From: Chryseobacterium sp. MEBOG06
GTDB taxonomy: Bacteria > Bacteroidota > Bacteroidia > Flavobacteriales > Weeksellaceae
Direction of reading: 5' to 3'
Assembly: GCF_021869765.1 (NCBI RefSeq)
Contig: NZ_CP084580.1
Span: 4,526,001 to 4,590,000 of the forward strand
DNA: 64,000 nucleotides
The position numbers and the translations under genes are program-made. The notes beneath the pieces are model-generated. The model saw nothing but the letters and a program-made list of their open reading frames with translations, searched no databases and was not told the DNA's origin. This document shows, piece by piece, positions 61,405 to 64,000 of the stretch; position 1 is the first letter of the stretch, and each line of letters opens with the position of its first letter.

Positions 61405-62631
61405 TTAATCAATACTGTTTCCGTTAATATAAACATGTTCTGCTTTTAAACTTCCCTGATTATAAAGTACATTTTGGAAATTATTGGTTTTAAAGGTAAC
61501 AAAATCGGCCTTTTTCCCCACTTCCAGTTTTCCTCTGTCTTCCAGGTTAAGAGCATATGCAGCACGGAAAGTCATTCCTGCCAGTATTTCAGCAGTTGTT
61601 AATTTTTGGAAGGTAGCTAAAATTGAAGCCTGGGTAATTAAATTCCCCATTGGGGCAGATCCCGGATTCCAGTCACTTGCAATAGCCACAATAGCTCCTG
61701 CGTCAAGTAATTTTCTGGCAGGAGTAAATTTTTCTCCTAATCCTAAGCTTGCTCCCGGAAGAGCAGTAGCCACTGTATCAGACTGAGCTAAAAATTCAAT
61801 ATCTTCATCAATCGTCGCCTCTAAATGATCAGCAGATTTAGCACCTACTTCCACAGCAATTCTTGAACTCCCCGGGGTAAACTGGTCTGCATGAACGGTA
61901 ATTTCAAAACCTAATTCTTTAGTTTTAAGCAAGAAATCTTTACTTTCTTCGGGCTGGAATGCCGATTTTTCAATAAAGATATCCACACGTTTCGCTAAAT
62001 CTTCTTCTTTTACTTTTGGTAAAATCTCGGTAATGATATAGTTTAAATATTCAGAATTGCTTCCTTCAAAATCTCTAGGTTTTAAATGAGCAGAGAGACA
62101 AGTGGAAACTAATGTTGCTTTTGTAGAATTCTGTGCCTTTTTTATGATACGAAGCATTTTCAACTCGTTTTCCACATCCAGGCCATATCCGCTTTTCACT
62201 TCAATGGTTGTAATTCCTAAGTCAACAAGGAAATTGATTCTTTCTAAAAGGGTTTTCAGTAATTCTTCTTCCGAAGCATTTCTTGTATGCTGTACAGAGC
62301 TCCAGATTCCGCCGCCACTTTCTGCAATTTCCAGGTATGTCTTACCCGCATTACGCATTGCAAAGTCATTGGCACGGTTACCTCCGAAACATATGTGGGT
62401 ATGAGAGTCTACAAAGGCAGGAAGAACAATCTGATCTTCTTCTATCTGTTCGATTTCTATGTTGGGGTTTTCTAATTTTAATGTTTCAAAGTTTCCAATT
62501 TTTTGGATGACATTGTGATTAACTACAATTCCTCCATCAACAATAATTTCGATTTGATCATCGGAAAGTTTTCCTCTTAAAGGTAAGTTGGCAAGTGTTA
62601 CTACCTGCTTAAATGGTCCTATTAATTTCAT
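61405..62631 (-). CDS. hutI: Imidazolonepropionase
   Basis: This 408-residue amidohydrolase opens the imidazolone ring to N-formimidoyl-glutamate, the third step of histidine breakdown. Metal ligands are visible: FVDSHTHICFGG (H-x-H), VSTCLSAHLKP, and HADQFTP; the final Asp is in IASDWNPGSAPMGN. It is the first gene of the hutI-DUF695-hutG group. The histidine lyase and urocanase genes are not in this window. Confidence 0.95.
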   Translation of the reverse strand: MKLIGPFKQVVTLANLPLRGKLSDDQIEIIVDGGIVVNHNVIQKIGNFETLKLENPNIEIEQIEEDQIVLPAFVDSHTHICFGGNRANDFAMRNAGKTYLEIAESGGGIWSSVQHTRNASEEELLKTLLERINFLVDLGITTIEVKSGYGLDVENELKMLRIIKKAQNSTKATLVSTCLSAHLKPRDFEGSNSEYLNYIITEILPKVKEEDLAKRVDIFIEKSAFQPEESKDFLLKTKELGFEITVHADQFTPGSSRIAVEVGAKSADHLEATIDEDIEFLAQSDTVATALPGASLGLGEKFTPARKLLDAGAIVAIASDWNPGSAPMGNLITQASILATFQKLTTAEILAGMTFRAAYALNLEDRGKLEVGKKADFVTFKTNNFQNVLYNQGSLKAEHVYINGNSID

Positions 62632-62914
62632 GTATTAAGGCTAAAGGTTAGAAAATGAATTATAATGTTTTATAATTTTCAATATTTAGATGCTTGCGGC
62701 ATCATAAGGCAAGTGTCCGGTTAGTTATTCCGAAGGAATCCGAACAGATTAAAAAAGTAAATCGGTAATAATTCAATTTTTAATTACTCTCAAAAATAAT
62801 CAAAATATCCCAAATATTTCAATCTTATCTGCCCTCATTTTTAACCTGGAGCTAAAGCCTGGCCTCAATATTAACCTTTTCTTATTCTACTCCTCAACCT
62901 TATTCTAAATTTGC
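62632..62914. other. Intergenic region between divergent hutI and ruvB
   Basis: No gene, strong hairpin or repeat was recognised. It must contain the hutI promoter, for which I found no full consensus match. Confidence 0.4.
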
Positions 62915-62922
62915 TATCTTTG
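62915..62922 (+). promoter_or_regulatory. -7 box of ruvB
   Basis: TATCTTTG matches TAnnTTTG and lies 20 bases before ATG 62942. No properly spaced -33 TTTG is seen. Confidence 0.5.
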
Positions 62923-62941
62923 AGGTAAATGAAATGAATTA

Positions 62942-63964
62942 ATGCCAGATTTTTTACATCCAGATAAAGAAAACTACTCACGAGAGGAGCTGATGCAGGA
63001 AGAGCAAATACGTCCTCAGAGCTTTAAAGATTTTGCAGGACAGAGAAAAACACTGGAAAATCTTGAGGTTTTCGTGACTGCTGCCAAAAGACGTGGCGGT
63101 GCACTGGACCATGTTTTGTTACATGGGCCTCCAGGTCTTGGAAAAACAACTTTAGCCAATATTATAGCCAATGAGCTTGGGGTAAACTGCAAAATCACTT
63201 CGGGCCCTGTATTGGATAAGCCGGGAAGTTTAGCTGGTTTACTAACTAATCTGGAAGAAAATGATGTTCTTTTCATTGATGAGATTCACCGTCTTTCTCC
63301 GATTGTAGAGGAATATCTATATTCTGCCATGGAGGATTATAAAATCGACATCATGCTGGAGACAGGTCCTAATGCAAGAAGTGTACAGATCGGGCTGAAT
63401 CCTTTTACATTAGTAGGGGCAACTACCAGAAGTGGTATGCTTACCAAGCCAATGCTTGCCCGATTTGGAATTCAAAGCAGGCTGGAATACTACTCTATTG
63501 AACTTTTATCAATGATTATTCAAAGAAGTGCAAGAGTGCTGGGTGTTGCTATTTATGAGGATGCTGCTATTGAAATTGCGAGAAGAAGCCGCGGAACTCC
63601 CAGAATTGCCAATGCACTGCTAAGAAGGGTAAGAGATTTTGCAGAGATCAAAGGGAATGGTGAAATAGAGATAACTATTACCAAGTACGCGCTAAATTCT
63701 CTGAATGTAGATGAGTTCGGACTAGATGAAATGGATAATAAGATCATGCGGGTCATGATTGAAAACTTCAAAGGAAAACCAGTGGGAATTTCTGCTCTGG
63801 CAACTTCAATTGCTGAAAATCCTGAAACATTGGAAGAGGTATACGAGCCATTTTTGATTCAGGAAGGGTTCATTATCAGAACTCCAAGAGGCAGGGAGGT
63901 TACAGATAAAGCTTATAAACATTTAAATATTGCATTACCCCGAAATCCGGGAGAGCTTTTTTAA
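62942..63964 (+). CDS. ruvB: Holliday junction DNA helicase RuvB
   Basis: This 340-residue AAA+ motor drives branch migration of Holliday junctions with RuvA. Walker A is HGPPGLGKTTLAN, Walker B LFIDEIHRLSP, sensor 1 LVGATTRSGML, and the arginine-finger segment is in RSRGTPRIANALLRR. A C-terminal winged helix follows (VEPFLIQEGFI-like, TPRGREVTDKAYKHL). It is complete within the window. The 36 bases after the stop hold nothing recognisable. Confidence 0.97.
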   Translation: MPDFLHPDKENYSREELMQEEQIRPQSFKDFAGQRKTLENLEVFVTAAKRRGGALDHVLLHGPPGLGKTTLANIIANELGVNCKITSGPVLDKPGSLAGLLTNLEENDVLFIDEIHRLSPIVEEYLYSAMEDYKIDIMLETGPNARSVQIGLNPFTLVGATTRSGMLTKPMLARFGIQSRLEYYSIELLSMIIQRSARVLGVAIYEDAAIEIARRSRGTPRIANALLRRVRDFAEIKGNGEIEITITKYALNSLNVDEFGLDEMDNKIMRVMIENFKGKPVGISALATSIAENPETLEEVYEPFLIQEGFIIRTPRGREVTDKAYKHLNIALPRNPGELF

Positions 63965-64000
63965 CTAAAGCTCAGGGTTTAAAACTTAGTGAAAGTTTAT

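Overview
The window is a low-GC chromosomal segment from a member of the Bacteroidota, most likely Chryseobacterium or a close relative (Weeksellaceae). Reasons: a type IX secretion C-terminal domain, a DUF3467 gene after rpoC, an IPExxxVDY gene, a tmRNA tag ending in FALAA, a Chryseobacterium-style bacteriocin-like leader peptide, and many promoters of the Bacteroidota type (TTTG, 19-20 bases, TAnnTTTG). The genus is an inference; no 16S gene is present.

Region 1 (1-12.5 kb) is housekeeping plus accessory metabolism: the end of lpxK, a purine nucleoside phosphorylase, a TlpA-like thioredoxin, GNATs, DNA polymerase IV, a cytoplasmic alpha-amylase, a small cysteine-rich bacteriocin-like peptide, a carboxylesterase, an AraC/cupin/alcohol dehydrogenase group, an HxlR/NmrA divergent pair with two visible operator dyads, and a secreted NPP-type phosphodiesterase.

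Region 2 (13.6-17.5 kb) is a minus-strand operon encoding an outer-membrane beta-barrel (DUF5777), a haem-binding cytochrome c lipoprotein, a YceI protein, an ankyrin protein and a type IX-secreted DOMON-like protein. It lies next to a Crp/Fnr regulator. A GGTGA-N6-TCACC dyad sits about 42 bases before the inferred transcription start, where a class II Crp-type activator would bind. This is the best candidate here for a little-described system, possibly an outer-membrane redox module.

Region 3 (17.6-46.2 kb) is the translation and transcription block, all on the minus strand: rpsU, xerC, hpf, tRNA-Thr/Tyr/Gly (present twice in tandem) and tRNA-Thr, then tuf, tRNA-Trp, secE, nusG, rplK-A-J-L, rpoB, rpoC and DUF3467. 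The tRNA order Thr-Tyr-Gly-Thr before tuf matches the E. coli tufB operon. The block appears to be interrupted twice. A czcCBA-type metal efflux operon with its two-component system, plus a decayed DUF4394 gene, separates the tRNAs from tuf. Three paralogous secreted-protein genes separate nusG from rplK. tmRNA sits upstream on the plus strand.

Region 4 (46.2-50 kb), beside tmRNA, looks like an accessory spot. It holds a predicted polymorphic toxin with an HEIQH zincin motif and a probable immunity gene, a twice-frameshifted gene of nucleoside deoxyribosyltransferase/TIR-like fold, and a possible small mobile-element remnant.

Region 5 (50-64 kb) holds an FMN reductase, an AraC regulator and an aldehyde dehydrogenase, then acpP-fabF-rnc-IPExxxVDY-pyk as a compact plus-strand cluster, a second aldehyde dehydrogenase, histidine degradation genes hutG and hutI flanking a DUF695 protein, and ruvB. 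All family names come from reading protein motifs; no database search was run.
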